Assembly: GCF_026626705.1 (NCBI RefSeq)
Contig: NZ_JAPNKC010000001.1
Span: 1,426,001-1,490,000 of the forward strand
Direction of reading: 5' to 3'
Source of the DNA: Pyxidicoccus sp. MSG2
GTDB lineage: Bacteria; Myxococcota; Myxococcia; Myxococcales; Myxococcaceae
DNA length: 64,000 nt
Shown: one piece after another, positions 1-7,580 of the stretch
How the letters are laid out: the number at the start of each line of letters is the position of its first letter
Position numbering within the stretch: position 1 is the stretch's first letter
Notes under the pieces: model-generated
The model's input: only the letters and a program-made list of their open reading frames with translations
Database searches by the model: none
Told to the model about the DNA's origin: nothing
Made by a program: the position numbers and the translations under genes

Positions 1-489
1 GAGTACTCGCCGGACCTGGGCGCGGGCGGCCACCAGCGGGTGGTGCTGGAGGTGAAGCGCGAGCGGCACGGCCTGACGCAGAAGCGCCGGGTGTGGGTGC
101 CGCGCACGGACCTGGGGCGCGTGCTGCGCGGCGGTGCCGGCCTGCTGCCGCTCATCGCGGGAGGCAGCCTCGTGCCGGTACTGGCCGTCACGTACAAGCG
201 GCACGTGTACCAGGCCACGCAGGAGTGGCGGGTGACGGTGGACCGGGACATCGCCTTCCACACGATTTCGCCGGAGCTGGCGCTGTCGCAGCTGTCGCTG
301 ACGGCGGAGCGGTTGGGCCCACCCCAGTCGATGGACAATCGGGTGGTGGTGGAGGTGAAGCACCTCGGGTGTGAGTTGCCCGAGTGGCTGGCGTCGCTCA
401 ATCCGGGCGGAGCGCCGGCGTACAGCAAGTTCGCGGAAGGGATGGCGAGGGTCTACGCCTTCGCCACGGATGGGGTCGTAGGGGGATAG
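1..489 (+). CDS. VTC-domain protein (polyphosphate polymerase type), 5' truncated
   Basis: The frame is open from base 1, so the start lies outside the window; 162 residues remain. The fragment has the C-terminal half of a VTC domain: a Tyr-rich YKRHVYQ strand, then RVTVDRDI, a VVVEVKH strand and a late SKFAEGM motif. In the family these basic and acidic residues line the tunnel in which inorganic polyphosphate is made from nucleoside triphosphate, or bound. It is followed after 6 bp by the kinase-like gene and then by a DUF4956 membrane protein. VTC and DUF4956 often travel together in bacteria, frequently with CotH-type kinases, so the missing upstream gene may be of that type (inference). 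An internal GTG at 40 could be mistaken for the start, but the homology runs upstream of it. Confidence 0.75.
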   Translation, partial: EYSPDLGAGGHQRVVLEVKRERHGLTQKRRVWVPRTDLGRVLRGGAGLLPLIAGGSLVPVLAVTYKRHVYQATQEWRVTVDRDIAFHTISPELALSQLSLTAERLGPPQSMDNRVVVEVKHLGCELPEWLASLNPGGAPAYSKFAEGMARVYAFATDGVVGG

Positions 490-495
490 GGCACC

Positions 496-2205
496 GTGTT
501 CATCGACTTCGAGGGTATTGACGGCAGCGGGAAGACCACACTGTCCAACCTGCTGGCCGCGCGGCTCAAGAAACTGGGCTACCGGGTGGCGCATGCGCGG
601 GAAGGGGGCGAATTGCAGGCGCCCGCCGCGCGACGCGTACGGGAGCTGACGCGCGACTCACGGCTCCTGGAGATGTCTCCACGCACCGAGTTCTTCCTCA
701 ACCTGGCCAGGGATGCGCAGCAACTGGAAGAGGTGATTTCACCCGCGCTGCGCCGGGGTGAGGTGTGCATCACCGACCGCTACCTGTACTCGCAACTGGC
801 GCTGAGCGGCGGTGGGCGAGGGCTGCCCATGGCCGAGCTGAGGCCGGCGTGCGAGCTGGCATCGCAGGGCCTGTGGCCGGACCTGGTCATCCTGGTGGAC
901 GTGGACCCGGACCTGGCGCGCTGGCGCAAGCGCCTGGGCAAGGTGCAGAGCGCGCGCGTGTCGGACGGCGACAGCCGCAAGGGGCTGGCCGGCGCGGGCC
1001 TGGCGGTGCGGGTGCGCGAGTCCTTCCTGGAGATGGCGCGCAAGGATCCGCAGCGCTGGCTCATCCTGGAGAACAACGACGTGCCACTGCGCATGCTGGA
1101 ACAGCGGCTGGTGGACGCGGTGGTGGCGCGGCTGGAGGGGCGGGAGATGCCGGTGCAGCGCATCGTCCCCGCGCCGTCCGCCCTGCCCGCGGGCCCGACG
1201 ACGGTGGAGAACACGGAGGAGCGCTTCTTCCACGCGCTGGACTCGGTGGAGGTGCGCGAGCCGGCGCTGGCGGTGTGGATGGTGGGCGGCATGCCCGGAC
1301 TGCCCGCATACCAGCGGCGGCTGACCTACGCGGAGCGCTTCCCCGCGCTCACCGCGCGCGGCCTCGGCGGGCTGGACGACGAGCCGGCCTGGACGCTGCG
1401 CGAGGTGCTGGCGTCAGCGGCGCCCGCGGAGGTGGCCTCCAGCCTGGGCGGCCTGACGGGCGCGCGGGCGGCGATGTTGCGCGAGCGCCTGTATGCGCAG
1501 GCTCCGACGGAGGTGCTGTCCGGCCTCAAGCGGGACAGCTCGACCCAGGCGTGGGCCCTGCGCGAGCGCGGGATGAAGGACGGCCGGCTCCCGGACGTGC
1601 TCTCCGGGCTCTCCGGCGTGGACGGCGACGAGTCCTGGGTGGTGCGCGAGGCGGGCATGCAGCGCAAGCTGTACGCGGAAGTCGCGCGCAGCCTGGGCGG
1701 GCTCACCACGGCGCGCGCGGATGCGCTGCGCGAGGTGCTGTTGCCACATGACCGGCTGGCGGTGCTGCGCAGCACCAACGGCCTGGACACGCCGGTGGCG
1801 CGCGGCCTGCGCGAGGCGCTGGCGGACAAGGCGCTGAAGCTGGTGCTGCGCTCGCTCACGGGCCTCACCACGAACGAGGCCTGGGCGCTGCGCGAGAAGG
1901 GCGCGCCGCTGACGAAGGAGGCGCTGGACTCGGTGGACGGCCTGGACGACCCGCGCGCGTGGAAGCTGCGCGTGGCGTACGCGAACCGCTGGTCCTCCAC
2001 GGTGCTGTCGTCGCTCAAGGGCCTGCCGCTCGGGCCACATGCCCGCACGCTCATCGACCGCGTGCTCGAGGCGAACCCCGCCCGGCTGCCAGTGCTGCGC
2101 AACGCGTACGCCGTCATCGCCACCGCGCGCGGCCTCGCCACCGCGCCCACGCGTGCGGCCCGCCCCGAGGCGGACGTCACGGCGCGTGCGGAAGTGCAGG
2201 GATAG
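496..2205 (+). CDS. Thymidylate-kinase-like protein fused to a ~28-residue repeat array
   Basis: 569 residues, GTG start 6 bp after the VTC gene. Residues 1-210 form a P-loop kinase of the dTMP kinase family: Walker A GIDGSGKT at 7-14, the DRY motif at 94-96 and a basic lid around 143-167. The usual EPGG motif is altered to REGG, so the substrate may not be dTMP. Family dTMP kinases are about 205-215 residues. Here another 350 follow, of which roughly 245-540 are nine or ten imperfect repeats of 26-29 residues built on the pattern L-SLxGL-(6)-A-x-x-LRE. The repeats look helical and may be a protein-interaction solenoid. Its position between a VTC protein and a DUF4956 protein suggests a role with phosphate polymers or the envelope rather than the housekeeping tmk (inference). 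Confidence 0.7.
   Translation: MFIDFEGIDGSGKTTLSNLLAARLKKLGYRVAHAREGGELQAPAARRVRELTRDSRLLEMSPRTEFFLNLARDAQQLEEVISPALRRGEVCITDRYLYSQLALSGGGRGLPMAELRPACELASQGLWPDLVILVDVDPDLARWRKRLGKVQSARVSDGDSRKGLAGAGLAVRVRESFLEMARKDPQRWLILENNDVPLRMLEQRLVDAVVARLEGREMPVQRIVPAPSALPAGPTTVENTEERFFHALDSVEVREPALAVWMVGGMPGLPAYQRRLTYAERFPALTARGLGGLDDEPAWTLREVLASAAPAEVASSLGGLTGARAAMLRERLYAQAPTEVLSGLKRDSSTQAWALRERGMKDGRLPDVLSGLSGVDGDESWVVREAGMQRKLYAEVARSLGGLTTARADALREVLLPHDRLAVLRSTNGLDTPVARGLREALADKALKLVLRSLTGLTTNEAWALREKGAPLTKEALDSVDGLDDPRAWKLRVAYANRWSSTVLSSLKGLPLGPHARTLIDRVLEANPARLPVLRNAYAVIATARGLATAPTRAARPEADVTARAEVQG
1228..2115 (+). repeat. Coding tandem repeats, ~28 codons each
   Basis: This stretch encodes the repeat array of the kinase-like protein. 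Units share the words SLGGL, SGLSG, SLTGL or SVDGL, followed 6-9 residues later by A-W/D-x-LRE. Units have diverged at the DNA level, so the array is old rather than a fresh expansion. Confidence 0.7.
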
Positions 2206-2211
2206 CGGCCC

Positions 2212-2913
2212 ATGGACCCGTTCTCGTCGTTGCTCGAAGGCGCGAAGTCGGAGCTGGGGTCGATACACGCGGGGGCCATGTTCCCCCGCATGCTGGCGGC
2301 GACGCTCATCGGCGCGCTGCTGTCGCTGCGGCCCTGGCGGCTCTTGATGAAGCGCTCGCTGCCGAAGGCGGAGATGATTCAGGCGCAGGTGCTGCTGTGC
2401 GCCGCGGCGGCGGTGATTACCGCCGTCATCGGAGACAGCGTGGCCAAGGCCTTCGGCCTCGTGGGCCTGGGCGGCTTCGTGCGCTTCCGCTCGGGGCTGA
2501 AGGACCCGCGCGACGCGGCCATCCTCTTCCTGATGATTGGCCTGGGCATGGCGTGCGGCCACGGCAGCCTGGGGCTGGCGGGCATGGGCACCCTGTTCGT
2601 GGCGGGGCTGCTGTGGGTGCTCGACCTGTTCAACCGCGAGGAGAAGAGCGCGCCGAAGCAGCGGCTGATGCTGTCCGCGCAGGCGGATGACCTGGTGGGC
2701 GCGGAGGCCACGCTGCGGCGGGCGCTGGGCGAGCGGAACGTGCTGGTGAAGAGCTGCGCGCTCGACTTCGACGCGCGGCGCGTGGAGCTGGAAGTGGAGG
2801 AGCCGGAGCCGGGCTCCCTCGCGGCGGCGATGGGCCGCACCGAGGGGACGCCGTTGAGGGGGCTGCGGTGGACGGCGGTGAGCCCGAAAGGGGCACGGGA
2901 GGACATGGTATGA
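2212..2913 (+). CDS. DUF4956 family membrane protein
   Basis: 233 residues, ATG start 6 bp after the kinase-like gene. The N-terminal 140 residues hold about four hydrophobic segments (near 25-45, 60-85, 100-118 and 120-140) with the motif GLGGFVRFRSGLKDPRD between them, typical of DUF4956. The soluble C-terminal part (about 150-233) alternates short strands and helices, like the small ACT-like tail seen in this family and in MgtC relatives. Its role is unknown. Co-occurrence with VTC-domain proteins is a recognised pattern for the family. The stop overlaps the next start (ATGA), so the following lipoprotein is probably co-translated. Confidence 0.8.
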   Translation: MDPFSSLLEGAKSELGSIHAGAMFPRMLAATLIGALLSLRPWRLLMKRSLPKAEMIQAQVLLCAAAAVITAVIGDSVAKAFGLVGLGGFVRFRSGLKDPRDAAILFLMIGLGMACGHGSLGLAGMGTLFVAGLLWVLDLFNREEKSAPKQRLMLSAQADDLVGAEATLRRALGERNVLVKSCALDFDARRVELEVEEPEPGSLAAAMGRTEGTPLRGLRWTAVSPKGAREDMV

Positions 2914-3719
2914 CGCGCAGGTGGATGGCCGCGCTCGCGGCGGGCTGGGTGCTGGTGGCGTGTGGTGGCGGGAGCAGCCTGCCTCCGGGACCGGGGGACG
3001 ACTCGCAGAATCCCCCCATCGGCAACCCGGACGGCAGCATCGACCTGCCCGGTGACGTGGTGAACCCGGACGACAACAACCCGGACGAAACGCCCGCGGA
3101 GTCGACCTCGCTGTGGCCCCTGACGACGGGCTCCACGTGGGTCTACGACATCAAGGACCCCGTGCAGGGCGAGTTCAAGAAGACGGTGACGGTGCTGGGC
3201 CCGCGCGAGGTGCCGGACACCCAGGGCAAGATGACCGGGGTGCTGGTGCACAGCCGCCAGGACCGCACGCAGAACGGGATGGTCTACGAGGAGTACTCGT
3301 GGCAGCTCGAGCTGACCAACGGCCTGGTGGTGCGCCTGCGCGAGGAGGACCACAAGGACGGCGCGCAGATTCGCTCCACCGTCTGGTCTCCGGCCACGGT
3401 GAAGTCCGTCGCCCGCGCGCCCGAGTCCCTGCCCTGGTCCTACCAGAGCGCGGTGCAGGAGCAGACGGTGCTGGGCGACGGGACGAAGGAGGACAGCGAC
3501 CCGACGTACAACTGGCGCGTGGTGGAGAAGGGCCTGACGCTGCAGACGAAGGCGGGCACCTTCACCAACGTCATCAAGGTCCAGCGCGACAAGCTCAACG
3601 ACGCGGGCGAGGTGAAGGAGGGCAAGGAGCGCACGTACTGGCTCGCGCCCGGCGTGGGCAAGATTCGTGAGGAAGGCGAGCGCACCGAGGAGCTCGTCTC
3701 CTACGACGTGAAGAAGTAA
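2910..3719 (+). CDS. Lipoprotein of unknown function
   Basis: 269 residues from the ATG at 2910, which overlaps the stop of the DUF4956 gene. An upstream in-frame start at 2868 would bury the signal peptide, so the later start is chosen. Residues 1-22 form a signal peptide with lipobox LVAC and Cys22. A Gly/Pro/Asp/Asn-rich linker (about 25-65) leads to a beta-rich domain beginning LWPLTTGSTWVY and ending with VGKIREEGERTEELVSY. This resembles the generic bacterial extracytoplasmic domain that opens with a PLxxGxxW(V/T)Y strand. No enzyme motif is seen. Being last in the VTC operon, it may be the outer-membrane partner of that system (inference). Confidence 0.75.
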   Translation: MTRRWMAALAAGWVLVACGGGSSLPPGPGDDSQNPPIGNPDGSIDLPGDVVNPDDNNPDETPAESTSLWPLTTGSTWVYDIKDPVQGEFKKTVTVLGPREVPDTQGKMTGVLVHSRQDRTQNGMVYEEYSWQLELTNGLVVRLREEDHKDGAQIRSTVWSPATVKSVARAPESLPWSYQSAVQEQTVLGDGTKEDSDPTYNWRVVEKGLTLQTKAGTFTNVIKVQRDKLNDAGEVKEGKERTYWLAPGVGKIREEGERTEELVSYDVKK

Positions 3720-3732
3720 CGCCCCTCCGGAG

Positions 3733-3767
3733 AGGCGGCGGACGCGTGAGGGCTCGCTCCGCCGCCT
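3733..3767 (+). terminator. Hairpin after the VTC operon
   Basis: A perfect 10-bp inverted repeat (AGGCGGCGGA / TCCGCCGCCT) with a 15-nt loop starts 14 bp after the lipoprotein stop. There is no T-run, as is common in this GC-rich sequence, so it is a terminator by position only. Confidence 0.5.
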
Positions 3768-3850
3768 GCCCGTCACACAGTGCTGAGTGGATGAAGGTTG
3801 GTGAATGAACGGTTGGGCTTCCGCCCCGAGTTGGTTCGGGAGGAGGCCTC

Positions 3851-5506
3851 ATGCACCGGACGTCCACATCCACCTTCGCGCCCCTGGTGGCGGCGCTGAT
3901 GCTCGTGACAGGCGTCGCCTGCGCGGGCGTGCTGCCTCGCGACCCGTTCCTCCAGAAGGTGGGGCCGGACACCGCCACGGTGGCGTTCCGCCTCGCGGCC
4001 GACTGCTCGCCCACCGTGCGCTACGGCGTGGGGACGGCCGACCAGACGGTCGCCTCCGTGGACAAGGGGCGCATCCACGCGGTGGTGCTGACGGGGCTGA
4101 AGCCCGCCACCGAGTACACCTACGTGGTGGACGCCTGCGGCAAGACGACGCCGGCGAAGCACTTCCGCACCGCGCCCGTGCCCGGCACCCGCAACGTGCA
4201 CTTCACCGCGGTGGGTGACTTCGGCACCGGCGGCACGGACCAGAAGCTGGTGGCCACGGCCATGCTCAAGATGAAGCCGGAGCTGTTCGTGGCGCTGGGC
4301 GACAACGCCTACTCGTCCGGTACCGAGTCCGAAATCCAGAACAACCTCTTCACGCCGATGGCGGACCTGCTCGCCGAGGTGCCCCTCTTCGCGTCGCTGG
4401 GCAACCACGAGTACGTGACGAACCAGGGGCAGCCGTACCTGGACAACCTCTACCTGCCGTCCAACAACCCGGCGAACAGCGAGCGGTACTACTCGTTCGA
4501 CTGGGGCCACGTGCACTTCGTGGCGCTCGACTCCAACTGCGCCATCGGCCTGGCGTCGGCGGACCGCTGCGCGCTGGCCGCGCAGAAGACGTGGCTGGAG
4601 AAGGACCTGGCCGCCACCACGCAGCCGTGGAAGGTCGTCTTCTTCCACCACCCGCCCTGGTCCAGCGGCGAGCACGGCTCGCAGCTCGCCATGCGCCGCA
4701 ACTTCGCGCCCATCTTCGAGAAGTACGGCGTGGACCTCGTCCTCACCGGGCATGACCACAACTACGAGCGCAGCAAGCCGATGCAGGGCGACGTCGTGGC
4801 GGCCGCGGGCAAGGGCATCCCCTACCTCGTGGTGGGCGGCGGCGGCGCGTCCCTGCGTCCCTTCGCCACGTCCCGGCCGGACTGGAGCCTCATCCGCGAC
4901 GACCAGGCCCACGGCTTCCTCGACGTGAATGTCGTCGACGGCACCCTCACCGCGAACCTCATCAAGACGGACGGCAAGGTGCTGGACAGCTTCACGCTGA
5001 AGAAGGACCTGCCCCCGCTGGAGCAGCCGCCCGCCGGCACGCTGACCGTCACGGTGGAGGGCGAGCGCGGCGTGGCCCCGCACCAGGCGCTCTTCCGCGC
5101 CACCCCACCTGTGGCGGGCGCGAAGGTGACGTGGGACTTCGGCGACGGCGGCACGGCCGAGGGCGAGTCGGTGACGCACACCTACGAGAAGGCCGGCCAG
5201 TACACGGTGACGGCCACGGCCACACAGGGCACGCAGCCGCTGACGGCCACCGCCGTGGTGCAGGTGACGGCCGCCCCGGGGGACCCGGGTGAGACGCCCG
5301 CGGACCCGGAGCCGACGGACCCCGGCACGGACACGCCGGAGGAGGGCCGCCCGGGCCTGCCTGCGAACCCGCCGGACACCACGGACGCGACGAATGCCGG
5401 CACGGGTTCCGGGGGTGGCGGTTGCGCCGCGAGCCCCACGGCGACCCTGCTTCCCGCCCTGGGCCTGTTGGTGGCCGGGCTGGCCCGCCGTCGTCGCCGC
5501 AAGTAG
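3851..5506 (+). CDS. Secreted calcineurin-like metallophosphatase with PKD domain and MYXO-CTERM tail
   Basis: 551 residues. A signal peptide (about 1-25) precedes a fibronectin-like purple acid phosphatase N-terminal domain (30-110). A metallophosphoesterase domain follows (115-380) with the metal ligands VGDFG, GDNAY, GNHEY, the HHPPW strand and GHDHNYER, so the active site looks complete. A PKD domain (about 395-475, WDFGDGG) and a Pro/Asp/Thr-rich linker lead to the C-terminus. That tail has Gly-Gly-Cys, a hydrophobic helix and RRRRRK, which is the MYXO-CTERM sorting signal. The protein is therefore probably exported and held at the cell surface through its tail Cys. Likely activity is phosphomonoester or diester hydrolysis; the natural substrate is unknown. 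A hairpin terminator follows. Confidence 0.88.
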   Translation: MHRTSTSTFAPLVAALMLVTGVACAGVLPRDPFLQKVGPDTATVAFRLAADCSPTVRYGVGTADQTVASVDKGRIHAVVLTGLKPATEYTYVVDACGKTTPAKHFRTAPVPGTRNVHFTAVGDFGTGGTDQKLVATAMLKMKPELFVALGDNAYSSGTESEIQNNLFTPMADLLAEVPLFASLGNHEYVTNQGQPYLDNLYLPSNNPANSERYYSFDWGHVHFVALDSNCAIGLASADRCALAAQKTWLEKDLAATTQPWKVVFFHHPPWSSGEHGSQLAMRRNFAPIFEKYGVDLVLTGHDHNYERSKPMQGDVVAAAGKGIPYLVVGGGGASLRPFATSRPDWSLIRDDQAHGFLDVNVVDGTLTANLIKTDGKVLDSFTLKKDLPPLEQPPAGTLTVTVEGERGVAPHQALFRATPPVAGAKVTWDFGDGGTAEGESVTHTYEKAGQYTVTATATQGTQPLTATAVVQVTAAPGDPGETPADPEPTDPGTDTPEEGRPGLPANPPDTTDATNAGTGSGGGGCAASPTATLLPALGLLVAGLARRRRRK

Positions 5507-5522
5507 CAACGTGAACCCCAGT

Positions 5523-5548
5523 CCCTCGCCCGGAGCACCGGGCGGGGG
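5523..5548 (+). terminator. Hairpin after the metallophosphatase gene
   Basis: CCCTCGCCCG and CGGGCGGGGG pair around a 6-nt loop with one mismatch, 16 bp after the stop codon. No T-run is present. Confidence 0.5.
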
Positions 5549-5699
5549 CTCCACTCCCCTCTGAAACGAGGGGTTCCGCGCCCCTCCGGGGAGACGGCGG
5601 CCCGTCCGGGTGGACCGGTGGACTCGAGTCCATCGGACACCCGGTTTTGCTTTCCGGGCTTGTCAACCCGGCCTGGGGAATGCAAAGGCCCATTCCGCC

Positions 5700-7553
5700 A
5701 TGGCAATCAAACGCAAGTCCCGCCCGGTCTCCCGGCCGGCCCCGAAGAAGTTCTCCGCCGAAGGGTCCGGGAAGAAGCCCGTGTCCACCGAGCGCCCCAG
5801 GCGCTCCGAAGACGCGCGCCGCACCGAGCGCCCGGAGCGTTCCGAGCGCCCCCCACGCAGCGAGCGGTCCGAGCGTCCGCGCAACGCCGAGCGCCCGCGC
5901 AACGCCGAGCGATCCGAGCGATCCGAGCGCCCGGAGCGCTCCGAGCGACCGCGCCGCACCGAGGGTTCCGAGCGACCGCGCCGCACCGAGGGTTCCGAGC
6001 GTCCGCGTGACACCGAGCGCCCGCGCCGCGCCGAGCAGTCGCGTGGCACCGAGCCGCACGAGCGCTCCGAGCGCCCGGGCCGCTCCGACCGTGGCGAGGG
6101 CCCGGGCCGCTCCGAGCGCGCCTGGCGTTCGGACGGCACCGGCCGCTTCGGCCACTCCAAGCGCGCCGACCGTGGCGAGCGCCCGGAGCGCGTCTCCCCC
6201 GCCGAGCGCGCCCGGAACCCCGAGCGCTACGAGCGCCCCGTGCGCGAGGACCTCGTCCTCCAGGCGTGCCTCGAGGCCTACGGCGCCGTCCGTCACGAGG
6301 GCCGCCTGTCCGACCGCGCCCTCGACTTCGTCCTGCGCCACAAGAAGAACCTCTACTCCAACGAGCGCCGCGCCGTGGCCGAACGCGTCTACGGACTGCT
6401 GCGTCGCCAGCGCACGGTGGACTTCCTCCTGTCCCGCGCGCACACGCGCTTCGACGCGCTCGACAAGACGCGCCAGGACGTACTGCGTCTGGCGACTTCG
6501 CGCGTGCTCTACGGCGAGCCGCTCGACACCGTGGTGCGCACCAGCTCCCTGGGCCCCGTGGACGCCGCGGCGCTCGGCTCGCTGCCAGAAGCCGCCGCCG
6601 TGCTGGAGGCCCTGCCGGAGCGCGAGCGCTTCCCCATCGCCGCCTCGCTGCCGGACTTCCTCGCGGACCTCTTCCGCAAGCAGTTCGGCCGTGACGCCGC
6701 CCGCGCCGCCGAGGCGATGAACGAGCGCGCCCCCCTCACCGGCCGCGCCAACCTCCTCAAGGACGACCGCGACGCGCTCGCCAGGCGCCTCAAGGCCGAG
6801 GGCGTGGACACCAGCCCCACCCCGCTGTCGCCCATGGGCCTGCACCTGGAGTCGCGCCTCAACGTCTTCGCCCTGGAGAGCTTCCGCGAGGGCTTCCTGG
6901 AGCTGCAGGACGAGGGCAGCCAGCTGCTCGGCATGCTGGTGGACGCACCGCCCACGCGCGTGGTGGACGCGTGCGCGGGCGCCGGCGGCAAGACGCTTCA
7001 GCTCGCCGCGCAGATGAAGAACCGCGGAGATTTGCACGCGCTGGACGTGGACGAGCGCCGCATGGAGGACCTCAAGAAGCGCGCGCGCCGCGCCGGGGTG
7101 CACAACGTGCGCGCCCAGCTCATCCCCCACGAGGGCCCGGAGGCGGACGCCGCCCTGGAGCCACTCAAGGGCAAGGCGGACCGCGTGCTCGTGGACGCGC
7201 CGTGCAGCGGCACCGGCACCTTCCGCCGCAAGCCGGACGCGCGCTACCGCCTCACGCCCGAGGACCTGGAGATGCACGTGGGCCGGCAGAAGGCGCTGCT
7301 CGCGCGCTTCGCCCTGCTGGTGAAGCCGGGCGGCCGCCTCATCTACGGCACGTGCAGCGTGCTCCACGCGGAGAACGAGGGCGTCATCGAGGACTTCCTG
7401 TCCAAGCACCCCGACTTCACCGTGCGCCCGGTGGCGGAGCTGCTGGGCCCGGAGCTGGGACCGAAGGTGGGCCCCGGTCCCTACCTGCGGCTGGCGCCAC
7501 ACACGCACGGCACGGACGGCTTCTTCGGCGCCGTGCTCGTCCGCGCGAAGTAG
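5700..7553 (+). CDS. RsmB/NOP family RNA (cytosine-C5) methyltransferase with repetitive N-terminal tail
   Basis: 617 residues from ATG 5700 (MAIKRKSRPVS). An in-frame GTG at 5610 would add non-conserved sequence. Residues about 27-180 are a low-complexity tail of Ser-Glu-Arg-Pro units. A NusB-like helical region (180-290) and the Rossmann methyltransferase domain (370-617) follow. The latter carries the SAM loop DACAGAGGKT, motif IV DAPCSGTG with one catalytic Cys, and motif VI GTCSV with the other, so the two-cysteine mechanism is intact. It probably methylates cytosine C5 in rRNA or tRNA. The tail is unusual for the family, whose members normally start at the NusB-like part, and may bind RNA or ribosomal protein. 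Confidence 0.88.
   Translation: MAIKRKSRPVSRPAPKKFSAEGSGKKPVSTERPRRSEDARRTERPERSERPPRSERSERPRNAERPRNAERSERSERPERSERPRRTEGSERPRRTEGSERPRDTERPRRAEQSRGTEPHERSERPGRSDRGEGPGRSERAWRSDGTGRFGHSKRADRGERPERVSPAERARNPERYERPVREDLVLQACLEAYGAVRHEGRLSDRALDFVLRHKKNLYSNERRAVAERVYGLLRRQRTVDFLLSRAHTRFDALDKTRQDVLRLATSRVLYGEPLDTVVRTSSLGPVDAAALGSLPEAAAVLEALPERERFPIAASLPDFLADLFRKQFGRDAARAAEAMNERAPLTGRANLLKDDRDALARRLKAEGVDTSPTPLSPMGLHLESRLNVFALESFREGFLELQDEGSQLLGMLVDAPPTRVVDACAGAGGKTLQLAAQMKNRGDLHALDVDERRMEDLKKRARRAGVHNVRAQLIPHEGPEADAALEPLKGKADRVLVDAPCSGTGTFRRKPDARYRLTPEDLEMHVGRQKALLARFALLVKPGGRLIYGTCSVLHAENEGVIEDFLSKHPDFTVRPVAELLGPELGPKVGPGPYLRLAPHTHGTDGFFGAVLVRAK
5785..6245 (+). repeat. Low-complexity coding repeats (Ser-Glu-Arg-Pro type)
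   Basis: The DNA encoding the methyltransferase tail is made of 9-12 nt cycles of CCGAGCG and CGC words. A 27-bp unit starting GAGCGACCGC is perfectly duplicated head to tail at 5943-5969 and 5970-5996, a sign of recent slippage or unequal exchange. Confidence 0.85.
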
Positions 7554-7580
7554 TCTCGGAGAAGGAGAGAGACACCGGCC

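Noticed and set aside
2868-2909. An earlier start of the lipoprotein of the VTC operon
   Set aside because: It would place 14 polar residues before the signal peptide; the ATG at 2910 overlaps the previous stop and gives a clean lipobox.
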